A stretch of 56,554 nt of DNA from Planctomycetaceae bacterium. Its GTDB lineage: Bacteria > Planctomycetota > Planctomycetia > Pirellulales > Lacipirellulaceae. The notes under the pieces were generated by a model that was given only the letters and a program-made list of their open reading frames with translations, did no database searches and was not told the origin of the DNA. The translations under genes were made by a program, and so were the position numbers. This document shows, piece after piece, positions 41,647 through 51,344 of the stretch (positions within the stretch are counted from its first letter, which is position 1; every line of letters begins with the position of its first letter). The DNA is taken from positions 1 to 56,554 of the forward strand of contig PABB01000074.1 of the NCBI GenBank assembly GCA_002702655.1, given 5' to 3'.

Positions 41647-42729
41647 TCACCATAATACGTTCAGCGGCACATGTAGAACCTTCTGCTGCGGATGATCTAC
41701 TCCAACCGCGACAATTGTCTTGACAGCCGTTGATTCAATGGAGTTCGATTCAACACTGATTTCAACGAATTGCACCTTCGCAGGTTCGGTTGCCTTAGCT
41801 GTTGCTACGACATTTCGATCTGCGCATGCTAGAGACGTTATCGCAAATGGCTCAGCCGACGTTAAGCAAATCTCTGCATGGGAACCATCTCCCCCGTTTT
41901 TCGCGTTGATAAAGGGATTGCGTGGCGAGAACTCGATGAAAGGTACATGGCGCCACACTACAGGTCTATCCAATAGACGGGAACCATGGCTAATTCGAAT
42001 AGACCCTTCCACAAGAAATGGATCAGCAGTCGTTGGACCTTCCCCTTGAACCTGCCTTGCAGATTCGCCATTGTGAAACTCTAGCAGCAACTCCCGCGAG
42101 AGCCGTAGAGTTTCGCCTTGAGTCATACTCGACACGTCACCTAGCTCTACAATTGAGACGCCCGGACAGTCAACCTTAACCTCCAGCGATTCGTCCTTCT
42201 CGCCTCGCGGAGCGTAGGACAAAACCTTCACTGACTTTCTTGACGTTTCACCTGACCGTAATTCGACCGTCCCAAGGGTATATGGATCGACGAAGATCCG
42301 TGGAAATACGTCTGCTGTGAGTCTCAGAACTCGCGAGGCCTCTTCGTCTCCGTCAAACGATATGACTGCGCCTTCCGTACGCCGGCCACGCTGATATCGC
42401 AGGGCAAACCCAAGCTTTACTCTTGCGACCCCACCTGGATCGACACTTGTGTCAAGGAAATCACAGGTAGCGCAGCCGCAACTCAGGTTGGACAGAACAA
42501 GGGAGCGTGAAGGGCCTGACGAAGGCCCAGCGATTTCAAAGACTCTCTCGGCGCTTGGGAGGCTACTCGGCGGAGGGTCGAGATAGAACTCGCCAGCGAA
42601 ATAGTCTTCGACGATTGGTCCATCTGGACTGCGAACGAAGGACTCTCTTTGGCATCCAGCTAACGCATTTGCGAATAACAGTACTACGACGACTCGACGC
42701 ACCTTTCGGCCCATTGCTGTGCTAGGCAT
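41647..42729 (-). CDS. Lipoprotein with DUF1573-like domain
   Basis: 360 residues. The N-terminus is a lipoprotein signal (RRVVVVLLFANALAGCQRE, lipobox near Cys 26). The first domain has the DUF1573-like pattern, SNLSCGCATCDFLDTSVDPG followed by VKLGFALRY, an immunoglobulin-like fold with a Cys cluster frequent in planctomycetes and Bacteroidetes. The second half is beta-rich and unrecognised. Probably anchored in a membrane facing the periplasm. It starts within the last bases of the upstream secreted-protein gene (8-bp overlap). Confidence 0.82.
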   Translation of the reverse strand: MPSTAMGRKVRRVVVVLLFANALAGCQRESFVRSPDGPIVEDYFAGEFYLDPPPSSLPSAERVFEIAGPSSGPSRSLVLSNLSCGCATCDFLDTSVDPGGVARVKLGFALRYQRGRRTEGAVISFDGDEEASRVLRLTADVFPRIFVDPYTLGTVELRSGETSRKSVKVLSYAPRGEKDESLEVKVDCPGVSIVELGDVSSMTQGETLRLSRELLLEFHNGESARQVQGEGPTTADPFLVEGSIRISHGSRLLDRPVVWRHVPFIEFSPRNPFINAKNGGDGSHAEICLTSAEPFAITSLACADRNVVATAKATEPAKVQFVEISVESNSIESTAVKTIVAVGVDHPQQKVLHVPLNVLW

Positions 42730-43945
42730 TGCTCCGTCTCCCTCTGGCTATGGCCAAGAGCAACATTATCACAACTACAGAAGAGATCAAAATGCCGGCG
42801 ATTCGAAAAGCACTCATGGAACTAGAGTTCATGGGTTGCCTTGAGTGTGACTCAACCCGACCCGAGGTTTGCCGGACATCATCTATGCTCAATCCAATAA
42901 GTCCGAGTTCCGCGGGACCATCTTGGGTCGATGGAGGACTGGCGAGCCCCTCAATCACAGTGCCCTCTGGGACCGTCACTACGAAATCTTTGTCGGTAAT
43001 ATCGGACGAAATCTCTCCTGCCAGCCAAATCGTTGCTAGATACTTCGGGGGATTCTCTGGGGCTTGGGGAAGCTTAGTAATGCTCACTATGCGCGACGCC
43101 AAATACCCACCTACGCATTTCACAAAACCCTCGGCTCTGGTGACGGATCTTGTTTCGAGCTTCCTACGCTCGTCCACGTAGTGGTCGTCGACCTGCTGAA
43201 CAACTGGCAACGACGGTTCCGTCCAAAAAATAACCGTGCGGTCGAATGTCATTCCGTTGCCGTCGCTCCGCGACAACTGAACTACACACTGGTCGGCTTC
43301 ATTTGACACAACCCTCTGTGCGTAGGAATCATTCTCTCCTACGATGTCTTGGAATTCACGAATTGGTCCACCGGATACGCCTCCGCCAAAGGAAAACGAG
43401 GAAACAATGGCATTCGATGACTGAACTCCCTTGAGCGATGCCCGGACATCTTCCTTCCGAACAGTAAAGACAGCTTGATTACCGAAATTGTCATACTTCG
43501 GAGTGTAGCTCAAGCACAGATCTCTGTTGAGGACTTCGTCAAAAGAGACATTTGTGAGGAGGTTTCCAGTCTTGGCTAGAGACGCATCCACCGGCGCTTT
43601 ACCATAATCGACCGACAATCGATACAGCCTGTCGCCCTTGGCAATGAAACCCGTTAACGCAGGCTTCTCTTCTTGCCCCTTGCCAAACGAGAGAAACTCG
43701 TCGGGGTCTAATCCCTCTGCGTACCTATGGTAATAGCGATACGCTGCCTTGAACCTCAAGGCTTCAGCCCAGTTGTCAATTGCGGCATTCAAAGTCGAGA
43801 TCACGATCTCGTCTTGTTTGTCACCTCCGTCCGGTTCCGCTTTCGACAGACGTGGATTCAAGACTACGGATAGTACGATGAAAGATCCAGCGGCAATATC
43901 CGTCACTGAGCGCCTACTAAGTACACTGTTACAGCATATGCGCAT
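42722..43945 (-). CDS. Secreted protein with C-terminal membrane anchor
   Basis: 407 residues. Signal sequence near 15-35 (ITDIAAGSF-type: VTDIAAGSFIVLSVVLNPRL), a body of about 320 residues with mixed structure (FKAAYRYYHRYAEGLDPDEF, DDHYVDERRKLETRSVTRAE), and a C-terminal helix (AFRIAGILISSVVVIMLLLA) followed by RGRRSNA. This is a type I membrane-protein or sortase-like layout. No domain recognised. Transcribed with the DUF1573-like lipoprotein gene downstream. Confidence 0.72.
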   Translation of the reverse strand: MRICCNSVLSRRSVTDIAAGSFIVLSVVLNPRLSKAEPDGGDKQDEIVISTLNAAIDNWAEALRFKAAYRYYHRYAEGLDPDEFLSFGKGQEEKPALTGFIAKGDRLYRLSVDYGKAPVDASLAKTGNLLTNVSFDEVLNRDLCLSYTPKYDNFGNQAVFTVRKEDVRASLKGVQSSNAIVSSFSFGGGVSGGPIREFQDIVGENDSYAQRVVSNEADQCVVQLSRSDGNGMTFDRTVIFWTEPSLPVVQQVDDHYVDERRKLETRSVTRAEGFVKCVGGYLASRIVSITKLPQAPENPPKYLATIWLAGEISSDITDKDFVVTVPEGTVIEGLASPPSTQDGPAELGLIGLSIDDVRQTSGRVESHSRQPMNSSSMSAFRIAGILISSVVVIMLLLAIARGRRSNA

Positions 43946-44283
43946 TTTGTTGCCTTTCCTATTGCAGGGCCCGATTCAAGTTCATTCGGCGGCTGCCATA
44001 GCTCTCGGCCTCGTTGCAGCGGTCAAGCGTCGATTCTCTCACCTCCAACGCCTGCCGCCCCCCCCCGCCAAGCACTTCCCGGCGTTCAGTATTACATCCG
44101 CGTCTCGCAACTTCCGAGCAACCTGCTCTGCCGAATGACGCCAACAGCGCATCGTGCTCATTCTTCTTGCCTCATAGACCTACGGGCGGGTGAGGCCTCC
44201 GTAACACGTGGATCAGAAAGCCATAGGCCAGTGGGCTGTGGGTACAATTTGTCGCATAAGGCATAAGCGAGTTTGTACTGCAG
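43946..44283. other. Intergenic stretch flanking the IS
   Basis: 338 bp upstream of the secreted-protein gene and before the IS target duplication. Open frames here have Arg/Cys-rich translations and no relatives that I recognise. Promoter likely, but no clear hexamers. Confidence 0.4.
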
Positions 44284-44328
44284 ATGTGCGATAGCCCAGG
44301 GCATTCGGACAGCGGCGGAGGCCGGATA

Positions 44329-44673
44329 ATGGTCCCTGAAGGAGTTCCAAAGCATGGACGAAAGGCACGAGGAATCGGAAGTGGTCGGCGGCGGAAGTCG
44401 TATGACGAGGCGTTCAAGCGGGACGCGGTGCGGTTGGTCGCGGAGGAGAAGCAATCTTTTGGAGCGGCCGCAGCGGCGGTCGGCGTGAGCGAGCAGTGCC
44501 TGCGCATCTGGCACGCCAAGTTCGCTCCGGCAGTTCCGCCGTGCGGCGAGAACTCCTCGTTGCAAGAGCTGCGCGACGAGGTCGCCCGGCTCCGCAAGCA
44601 GCTCAAGCGCGCTGAAATGGAGCGAGAAATCCAAAAAGAAGCGACGGCGTATTTCGCGAAGGAGTCGCTGTGA
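44329..44673 (+). CDS. IS3-family transposase OrfA
   Basis: 114 residues from ATG 44329; upstream ATG 44284 lies in the target duplication and is not a real start. HTH_Tnp_1 region KSYDEAFKRDAVRLVAEEKQ, AAAAVGVSEQCLRIWHAKFA, then a coiled-coil tail (RDEVARLRKQLKRAEMEREI) ending FAKESL. Its stop overlaps the start of orfB by 4 bp, so orfB is made by frameshift or re-initiation in this subgroup. Intact. Confidence 0.92.
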   Translation: MVPEGVPKHGRKARGIGSGRRRKSYDEAFKRDAVRLVAEEKQSFGAAAAAVGVSEQCLRIWHAKFAPAVPPCGENSSLQELRDEVARLRKQLKRAEMEREIQKEATAYFAKESL

Positions 44674-45554
44674 AGTACGCATGGATTCATGCTCAACGCA
44701 ACTTGTTTCTGATCGCCGTCATGTGCGAGGTGCTCGCCGTGTCGCGGTTGGGCTACTACGACTCGATCGACCGCGAGCCAAGCCCCCGCGCCCAGCGGCG
44801 CGAGCGAATCAAGGCCGCCGTGCAAGGGGTCCACGCGGCTTCGTACGGCGTCTAAGGCAGTGCGAAGATTGCCGAGAGATCGGCCGGACGCGACAAACTG
44901 GCAACGGCCTGCCGGAACACGGTTGCCTCGGCGATGCGGGAATTGGGCGTGAAAAGCCGTGTGGCAAGACGCTTCACGCCGACGACCACCCAGGCCGATC
45001 CGACCAAGTCGCCGGCACCCAACGCGCTCGATCGGGACTTCGCGGCCGAGCAGCTGAATCGGAAGTGGGTCGCCGATATCACTTACCTGCCAACACACGC
45101 CGGATTGGCGTACCTGGCGGTCGTCGTCGACCTCTTCAGCCGCAAGGTCGTCGGCTGGGCCTTGAGCGATTAGCTGGCGACGCCGCTGATCGCCAAGGCG
45201 CTCCGACGAGCGATCGAGTCGCGGCGGCCAGTCGGCAAGGAGCTGCGTCATCACAGCGACCGCGGCTGCCAGTACACGAGCGACTCCTACCAGCAGACCC
45301 TCGCGACGCCGGGGATCGCCTGCTCGATGAGCCGCACCGGCGAGTGCTACGACAACGCGGTCGCCCAACGGTTCTACTGGTCGCTCAAGCACTAGTGGAC
45401 CAAGCATGAAACATACGCCGACCTCCAAGCCGAGCGGCTGGGCGTGTTCAAGTACGTCGAGACGTTTTACAATCCTGCGAGACTGCATCAATCGTTGGGC
45501 TAAAAAAGCCTGGACAGGTTCGAAGCCGAATGCGCCCCCGATCTGGCGGCGTGA
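44670..45554 (+). pseudogene. IS3-family transposase OrfB, four in-frame stops
   Basis: Read through in one frame it gives a full OrfB: HTH_21 region (IKAAVQGVHAASYGV), NRKWVADITYLPTHAGLAYL (first catalytic Asp), HHSDRGCQYTS (second Asp), NAVAQRFYWSLKH (where the usual Glu after YW/FW is expected; it reads QRFYWSLK, so this residue may also be altered), ending ARLHQSLG. Stops lie at 44853, about 45171, about 45393 and about 45501. No frameshift was noted. The decay is by point mutations, so insertion is not very recent. Confidence 0.88.
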
Positions 45555-45604
45555 ACTCAACCCCCGCCGCTGTACGAAAGTCCTGAGCTATCGCAATGTT
45601 GTCG

Positions 45605-46060
45605 GGTGAAGGCCGAAGGGATCATGCCGCCGAAGTTCATTGATGTGTTCTTCAACAGCGAGGCGATGCGACGGCGTTCCTTCAGCTATCTGACCAGACG
45701 CTCGATGATGTTGCGGGGCTCACCGAGGTGACGCCCGGACTGGTCTTTCTAATCGGCCCGGTACAATTGTCGCCGCCCAGTGCGAGGTCCGGCGGATGCA
45801 CTGGCCGTGTATTTATCCAGTAACTGCTCGCCAGCCGCCTCGGTTTGGCAGGCTGTGAGGCCAAAGCTCAGCGGCAGGCCGTTGCCGTCGCGCAGGATGC
45901 TGATTCGACCCAAAGCCCCGCGCGATTGATCCCATGCATCCTCGTCGGGCTCCCATAGTGCCCCTTTCTTGCCGCCGTCCGTTGCACAGCGGACCGCCCG
46001 GACATCGTACCATAGATGCATCACAGCTTCGCGGCGATTGCTCTCGCGGCGACAGACGCC
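45605..46060 (-). pseudogene. IS5-family transposase remnant
   Basis: Minus-strand pieces in shifting frames: DGNGLPLSFGLTACQTEAAG (near 45828-45890), upstream VMHLWYDVRAVRCATDGGKK, and downstream PRNIIERLVR then LKERRRIASL (near 45650-45720), the typical C-terminus of IS5-type DDE transposases. At least one stop (in LVR*LKE) and several frame breaks. Sequence up to about 46300 may be more of the same element but is too eroded to assign. Confidence 0.75.
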
Positions 46061-46508
46061 ACTCTTGGTTAATGGAATATCTCCGTTAGCGTCCCGTTGG
46101 CATTGCGCGTGTCGAACAATCGCCAGAACGCCACTTACGTTCTGCCGGAACCGCACGACGTATCCCGACCGAGCCGGCGTGTCCGGGGCCCTCGTCCTAC
46201 GCAAACGTCGGACTGTCTGGCCACAGAAACACGAGCACCACGGACGGCTTCCCGATCGACATTTCACCACCTGCTGTGCCCGACAATCGACGCCTAACGG
46301 CCACTTGGCCTCATCATTCACAACAACTGGCATATGGCTGCCGGAGGCCGGAATCCGGTCAAGCCACAAGCCCGCAACGGATTCGGTTCAGCGGGGGGCA
46401 CCTCGCCCACCTCACGCGATCGAGTACGAATCGCAAAAGAGACACGTAGAACAGGCCGAACAACTGTCGACAAATTCGCGTCCTCACGTCGCGTTGGTGT
46501 CCAATGCT

Positions 46509-46940
46509 TCAAAATGACGTTGAACAATCGATTGTCACTTCCACAAGCGTACAACTCGGCGGAGCGCAGGCGGCCGAAGTGTAGTAGGCCGTGGCCGTAA
46601 CACAGCTGTTCGTGCTGGTCTCTGATATGTTGCAGGTCGCTTCCGGAGTTGTGGTACAGTACTCTGCTCTTCCCGTCGTTGCATTGTCACAACTCAACGC
46701 AGTGTGTGCTTCCGTCAAATCGCCAATATTCACATAGCAGGTTCCGGTGCATGGAGCAGAGCTTATACAATCGGTTGCAACATCCAGTGCGCAGGGCCAA
46801 TTAGCGTCACCCCCGTAGGATACAAAGCACGCTTTGCCGGCAAAAGCTACCGACACTATCGACAGGAGGATCACCGGGGCTGCAACCCACGGCTCGTGAC
46901 ACATTGCTGACCAGAGTCGAATTGCAGATCGCTTTAACAT
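46509..46940 (-). CDS. Small secreted Cys/Thr-rich protein
   Basis: 143 residues. Signal peptide at about 18-34 (WVAAPVILLSIVSVAFAGKA, cleavage after AFA). The mature part has 13 cysteines by my count and is Thr/Ser/Ala-rich (CFVSYGGDANWPCALDVATD, CTGTCYVNIGDLTEA, CDNATTGRAEYC), suggesting a disulphide-stabilised exported protein. No family recognised; similar small Cys-rich exported proteins occur in planctomycetes. Isolated between two IS remnants. Confidence 0.68.
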   Translation of the reverse strand: MLKRSAIRLWSAMCHEPWVAAPVILLSIVSVAFAGKACFVSYGGDANWPCALDVATDCISSAPCTGTCYVNIGDLTEAHTALSCDNATTGRAEYCTTTPEATCNISETSTNSCVTATAYYTSAACAPPSCTLVEVTIDCSTSF

Positions 46941-46988
46941 GGTGCTAACCCGTTTAAAAAAGGAAAAGGATGCATTTACCCATAATTG

Positions 46989-47600
46989 CTAGGCCACGGC
47001 GCGCCGCGATTTCCACATCCCCATTGACAGGGCATCTTTGGCTGGCGGCATCCCTGCCCTCTCTATAACCCGTTTGGCACCTGTCTCTCCTCGCGCACAC
47101 GACAACTCGCCATCGCCGGGCCTCAGCGAGCGATGGCACCACTGGTCGAATCCCTGCTCCCAGACGGCTTTCGGGCGAGTGATCGTCCAGGCCGGCAGGT
47201 CTTGCGCGTCGGGACCGTTCAGCGCGGCCAGCGCCTCGCTGAAGTGGCCCAAACTGACTCCTTCAAGGTGTAGCCAGGGAAGCATCTCTTCCAGGCTCCG
47301 GCTCTTGGGGAGGTAGGGCGGCAGGATCTTTGACGTGAAGACTCGCCCTCGGCGCTCCTGCATTCGCGGTTGGGCAACTTCGACCGGGCCGATCCCCGTC
47401 AGGATCGAACGCTTCGGCAAGTAGCCGTTGCGGACGCCCTGACGGCGTCCTGCTGCGTCGGTCTCGTGAACGTGCGTTCGATCCACTCTCGGACCTCGGC
47501 CTCGACCGCCTCGGCCAGCAACCGCTGAGCGCCGCTACGAAGAACCTCCGTCAGCGCGTCCGGGGCCGTCGCCGATGGAAACGACAGCGTCGTTGTGTTA
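46989..47600 (-). pseudogene. IS256-family (mutator) transposase remnant
   Basis: The 5' piece (near 47468-47570) reads ALTEVLRSGAQRLLAEAVEA, the typical N-terminus. The frame then shifts and continues as THVHETDAAGRRQGVRNGYL, GIGPVEVAQPRMQERRGRVF, LPWLHLEGVSLGHFSEALAA (about 47230-47460) and PDAQDLPAWTITRPKAVWEQ. It breaks off before the catalytic core, so it is a 5' fragment with one frameshift. Non-functional. Confidence 0.82.
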
Positions 47601-47902
47601 CTTTCAGCCGTGGTGGCGTTCCTTCCGGGGATGAATGGGGTCGTCAAGCAACCAGATTCAAGCCCAATGACACCACCACTTTCAACGACTTTGTACACAA
47701 CTTCCGGTCATATCTCTGTGACTGCTGCTTTCTTGAATAGAAATAACCAACTCTGACGACCCCGCGGTCTCTTAATAAGATCAATTGAACAATTATTGCA
47801 CCACAGGTTTGACTGCGCCCACCAGAGGAAACCAACGTCAGTTGTAGTCAATGCCGCCACTGGCGGGGCGTCACCGCCCACCAGCGTCCATGCGTTGACC
47901 TG

Positions 47903-49741
47903 TCAGTCGCTACCAAACTGCGGCCAAAAAACTAGGAAGCACCCGTACGTCACGAAGACGCGAGGTTGATCGCTCGCCAAAAAGGCAGCGACTTCCTTCG
48001 CATCAAACTCGTGCAGTGCTACTGCTCGAATTTCATGGGAAGGGTACATTTGACTGGCGATCTTCAGATATCTTCCATCCTGCCCCCAGTCTACGTTACT
48101 TCCAAGTAGGTGATTCGGTCCGTTAAGCGGTCCGCCGATGGATTCGTTGAAGTAACTGAGACTATGCGGGAAAATCCAAAAACTGCTCGCCGCGGCCCAC
48201 CCCAAAAGGAAAGGCAACAGAGAGGAAAGCTGTAAACTACGGACAGCCTGCATCAGATTGGCGGTGTAACACAGGTTGCCGCAACTTGTCAAACAAATTC
48301 TGCGGCTTGCGGGCAAAAAACTTCTCGACGTTCCGCAAGCCGCAATAAATACCCCAGGCAGCGCCGGCAGCGCATAGCGAAAATGCTCGTTGATTCCAGT
48401 TTTCGCACTCACGACCGTGAAAATCACGGTGGGCGGGAACAATAAGACGAAGAGATCGAGTGACGACGGCGCGGAATGTAGGCGTGGCGCCGTACGATGG
48501 TCGCCATGTCGAAGGCGTCGGGCGCGAATCGCCAGTATCGCTGCCACGCCGAACAAGAGCAAAAGCGCAAATGGCAGCTTGATTGCTGCAGCGTAGAGGT
48601 AGTAGTACCACCAGCCGCTGTCGCGCCATTCGCCGCGCAAATAGGCGGGACGACCGTGGTGTTCGAAGTCCCGCTGCTGGGTGTCAATGCCCCGCACGTA
48701 GTTGGCTGGCAAGGGGACGGGCAGTGCAGCGAATATCGTGTCGGCGAAGCGGTTGTGGCGATTGGGCATAACCGTGCCGCGGGCGTCCGGTGAATCCGGT
48801 GTGTTAGCGTGCCCTGGCTCGTCCCCGGCGTCGCGTCCGGTCAACAAATCGCTCACAAATCGGAACTCGCCCAGAGGACGCAGCGTCTGCTCGAAGCCGT
48901 AGCCGAGGTTCAGCACATACAAGCCAATCGCCATTCTCGCAAACAGCATGCCAGCCTCGCGGGTCCACCGGCAGGGCGTCATCTCGCGGCGCTCGGGCCA
49001 GCGGTAAATCAGCCACATCAGCGGCCACAGGGGATAAAGCAAGATGAGCGTTGTTTTAGCCAGTTCGGCTAGGCCCAGCACCGCGCCCGTCAGGGCCGCC
49101 TGGCCCCAGGTCGGCCGGCACAACCACTTCCAGAATGTGTAACAGGCGGCGACTCCCAGGGCCGAGGCGTGGGCGTCGGGGGTGATCAGCGACGCGTGGG
49201 CAAGAATATTAGGCTCGAAACACCAAATGGCGCAGGCCATCACGCCGGCCGGGCGGCCGAACAGGTCGCGGGCCCACAGGTAGCAGGTCAGTGCGCCGAT
49301 CCAACTTAAGGGGACGCAGGCCCAGCGAGCGATCATGGTGAGAAAGAAGGTTCGCTCACCGTTGGCGGCCACGAAATCCTTGCCCATTCCGAACACGGGC
49401 ATGGCACCGGGACCCTCGTAGAACCGGGACCAGTCCTCCTTGTAACCGACGGCCATGACCGGCAGAGCGGCGACCATGCGGACCAGGGGCGGGTTGATGC
49501 GGTAGAGTTCAAACCGGCCAAACTTCCAGTGGCTCAGGCCGGCGACCAAATGCCCCGGTTCATTCAGCGTCGGGCTATGGACATAGGCGCTGTACATCAG
49601 CAAGCCCGTATGAATAGCCAGCAGAGCCAATACTGCTATTCGCGCAGCGCGGGGCCGCTCCAACAGACGCCGCCAAGCAGCGAAACTTGTCGCAAGCGAG
49701 CCGATCTCCGCCCGTCCGATTTGCCTGCCATCTACACACAT
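47903..49741 (-). CDS. GT39-family-like membrane glycosyltransferase
   Basis: 612 residues with about eleven hydrophobic helices. The first periplasmic loop after helix 1 has SPTLNEPGHLVAGLSHWKFG, FELYRINPPLVRMVAALPV. The acidic residue of NEP and the RINPPL segment match the PMT/ArnT-type catalytic loop (DE/EP and NPPL motifs). Such enzymes transfer sugars from polyprenyl phosphate to lipid or protein on the outer face of the membrane. A C-terminal loop FNESIGGPLNGPNHLLGSNVD, WGQDGRYL is shared with planctomycete relatives. A stand-alone gene. Confidence 0.85.
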   Translation of the reverse strand: MCVDGRQIGRAEIGSLATSFAAWRRLLERPRAARIAVLALLAIHTGLLMYSAYVHSPTLNEPGHLVAGLSHWKFGRFELYRINPPLVRMVAALPVMAVGYKEDWSRFYEGPGAMPVFGMGKDFVAANGERTFFLTMIARWACVPLSWIGALTCYLWARDLFGRPAGVMACAIWCFEPNILAHASLITPDAHASALGVAACYTFWKWLCRPTWGQAALTGAVLGLAELAKTTLILLYPLWPLMWLIYRWPERREMTPCRWTREAGMLFARMAIGLYVLNLGYGFEQTLRPLGEFRFVSDLLTGRDAGDEPGHANTPDSPDARGTVMPNRHNRFADTIFAALPVPLPANYVRGIDTQQRDFEHHGRPAYLRGEWRDSGWWYYYLYAAAIKLPFALLLLFGVAAILAIRARRLRHGDHRTAPRLHSAPSSLDLFVLLFPPTVIFTVVSAKTGINEHFRYALPALPGVFIAACGTSRSFLPASRRICLTSCGNLCYTANLMQAVRSLQLSSLLPFLLGWAAASSFWIFPHSLSYFNESIGGPLNGPNHLLGSNVDWGQDGRYLKIASQMYPSHEIRAVALHEFDAKEVAAFLASDQPRVFVTYGCFLVFWPQFGSD

Positions 49742-50454
49742 GAAAAGTCGATCCCGGATGCCCGAGCGTTGCCCGCAGTAGCGATCACTGGAATTAATCT
49801 AGCAGTGGAACGCAAGTCCAATTCGCAGGTCGTCGCTGGCTTTCCGACAGACCCGGTTGCTGGACCGGCGATGGCGTCTTTGAGTCGGCCGTTTTGCGCG
49901 TCCAGATAGTCCAGATAACCGAAGCCAACGCCGCAAGTGTGCCGAAGATTTTGGCAGACACCTGGCGAAGGTATCGCCGTTCCACCGGCCCGAGCGTGAC
50001 ATCTGAAATTCCGCGGATCAGTTACGGCAGTCGCCAGAGGTGGTCCCGCTGCTCGCGAACAGAGCAGGGCTAACCGCTACACTCTCGCACCTGGAAACGG
50101 CATAACTCCTCGCTTTCACCGCGGCGGCTGGACATTCATTGAAAGATCTCGGTGTATCCTGCCGACTTTGAATGCGTCTCGCTTTGCACGGTAGCAATGG
50201 AGCCGCACGCATCCTGTCCATGCCAGCGGCGCTCTCTTTTCATGGCCCGATCGCTGTGCAATCGTACCGGTACGGTCGCAAGCCATCACAATAACGATCA
50301 ATTCGCAAAAAGAGTCCTCAAGTCCGCAGCTCGTGCCGCGGAATTGTCTCGTCCATGAGTGGCGGTCGCTGGGCCGTAGAAACAACCATTTGACCAGTGC
50401 GGGAAGCTGTGTTTGCACTCTGCTGCCGCCCACGCGATTGATGACCAATTATCG
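49742..50454. other. Long non-coding stretch
   Basis: About 710 bp with no gene that I can support. Short open frames on both strands have Ser/Arg-rich translations. It marks the left edge of the second accessory block. No tRNA seen, so I cannot name an integration site. Confidence 0.45.
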
Positions 50455-50720
50455 TCGCTCCAGAGGACATCGCCACACTCAACGGTAGCTTCGCCGCCAA
50501 AGGAGACCACGCTGAGGTCGTTGACCAATTTACGGGAAGACATGCACATCGGAGCTTCTGCAATCATGCCCCGGACAGAAGAGATTCACGACCTGGTGTT
50601 GCGAGCGTTTGCGATGGCCGAGCTGAACAGCCGTAGTGAAGTGCCCAAAGCGACGAAGTCAACTCAATCGAAAAGCACTTTGTCCGTCTTGCCTGTGCCT
50701 CACAGCGCATCACCGCTCGC
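50455..50720 (+). pseudogene. Decayed copy of the coiled-coil gene at 28445
   Basis: In two frames it parallels the intact gene: PEDIATLNGSFAAKGDHAEV against SDDIAALKEIFATKEDLAQF, and after a frameshift MPRTEEIHDLVLRAFAMAEL against MERMEEVQDQMLRAFAMTEE. The DNA is similar too (gacatcgcc.cactcaa, ttgcgagcgtttgcgatg.ccga). Shift and loss of the start make it non-functional. It links the two accessory blocks. Confidence 0.8.
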
Positions 50721-50928
50721 ATTACTCCCCGGCTAGTCCAATAATCTACGGAGAATGCTGGCGTGCGACTCCCGCGCCGGTTTCATGTCGCGCCGCGTGC
50801 GCAGAAGTCAGGAACGCGTGGTACGACTTGGCCGCCAGCGTCAACTCGCGCTCGGCCAGATCCTTTTCAAAGAAGATGCACAATCGCGGCGAGCCATCTT
50901 CGTGAGCGCAGCAAATGAGAAATCGACT

Positions 50929-51195
50929 CTATGAGGCCACAAGTTCCTGTTCGTTGACCGTTGAAGATTCCATGTCGTCGTCAAACGGAAATTGGTCGTT
51001 GATGGCGCGAAAGTCCGTTGTTCCGCCGAACAGAAACGCACTGAGCCGGGGGAATCGCCCGTCGTCAAGGAGCCGGAGCGTCAGTTCCGCCCGCGCCAGC
51101 CGTCTCTCAATCGCCTCCGCCTCTATTGCTTCCATGCCATAGCAGTACCACGGTCCGGCGGATCGTCGCAAGACACCCCCAAAGCGAACGCACAT
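50929..51195 (-). CDS. Hypothetical acidic protein, possibly prematurely stopped
   Basis: About 88 residues from ATG 51195; the start is uncertain (51135 or a TTG at 51339 are alternatives). IEAEAIERRLARAELTLRLL is a helix, then GTTDFRAINDQFPFDDDMES. The frame does not end in noise: past the TAG at 50929 it stays open for 60 codons to 50746, with FFEKDLAERELTLAAKSYHA, so the stop may be a mutation or the downstream part a separate gene. No family recognised. Confidence 0.5.
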   Translation of the reverse strand: MCVRFGGVLRRSAGPWYCYGMEAIEAEAIERRLARAELTLRLLDDGRFPRLSAFLFGGTTDFRAINDQFPFDDDMESSTVNEQELVAS

Positions 51196-51344
51196 CCCGG
51201 TCCGCGCGTCGAGCTCACGAAACGATACGAAATGCTGACATCGACCTGTCGATGAATCGTTGCACGCCGCTCCCCGCAGGCGATTGGCACGACCCCCGGC
51301 ATGGGGCGAGGGGCCGCACCAATCATCCACGGGGAGCAATTGCC

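Larger units (their letters stand above)
44287..45595 (+). mobile_element. Complete IS3-family element with terminal repeats and 3-bp target duplication
   Basis: 1309 bp. The terminal inverted repeats are 32 bp with 28 matches: left TGCGATAGCCCAGGGC..., right complement TGCGATAGCTCAGGAC.... Both flanks carry ATG (44284-44286 and 45596-45598), a 3-bp duplication typical of IS51/IS150-like IS3 members. Inside are an intact orfA and an orfB broken by four in-frame stops, so the element is whole in outline but cannot move unaided. A solo end of the same family is at 33287-33317. Confidence 0.92.

Noticed and set aside
44172-45560. 462-codon minus-strand frame across the IS
   Set aside because: Antisense to an IS with clear ends and transposase motifs; no plausible domain.
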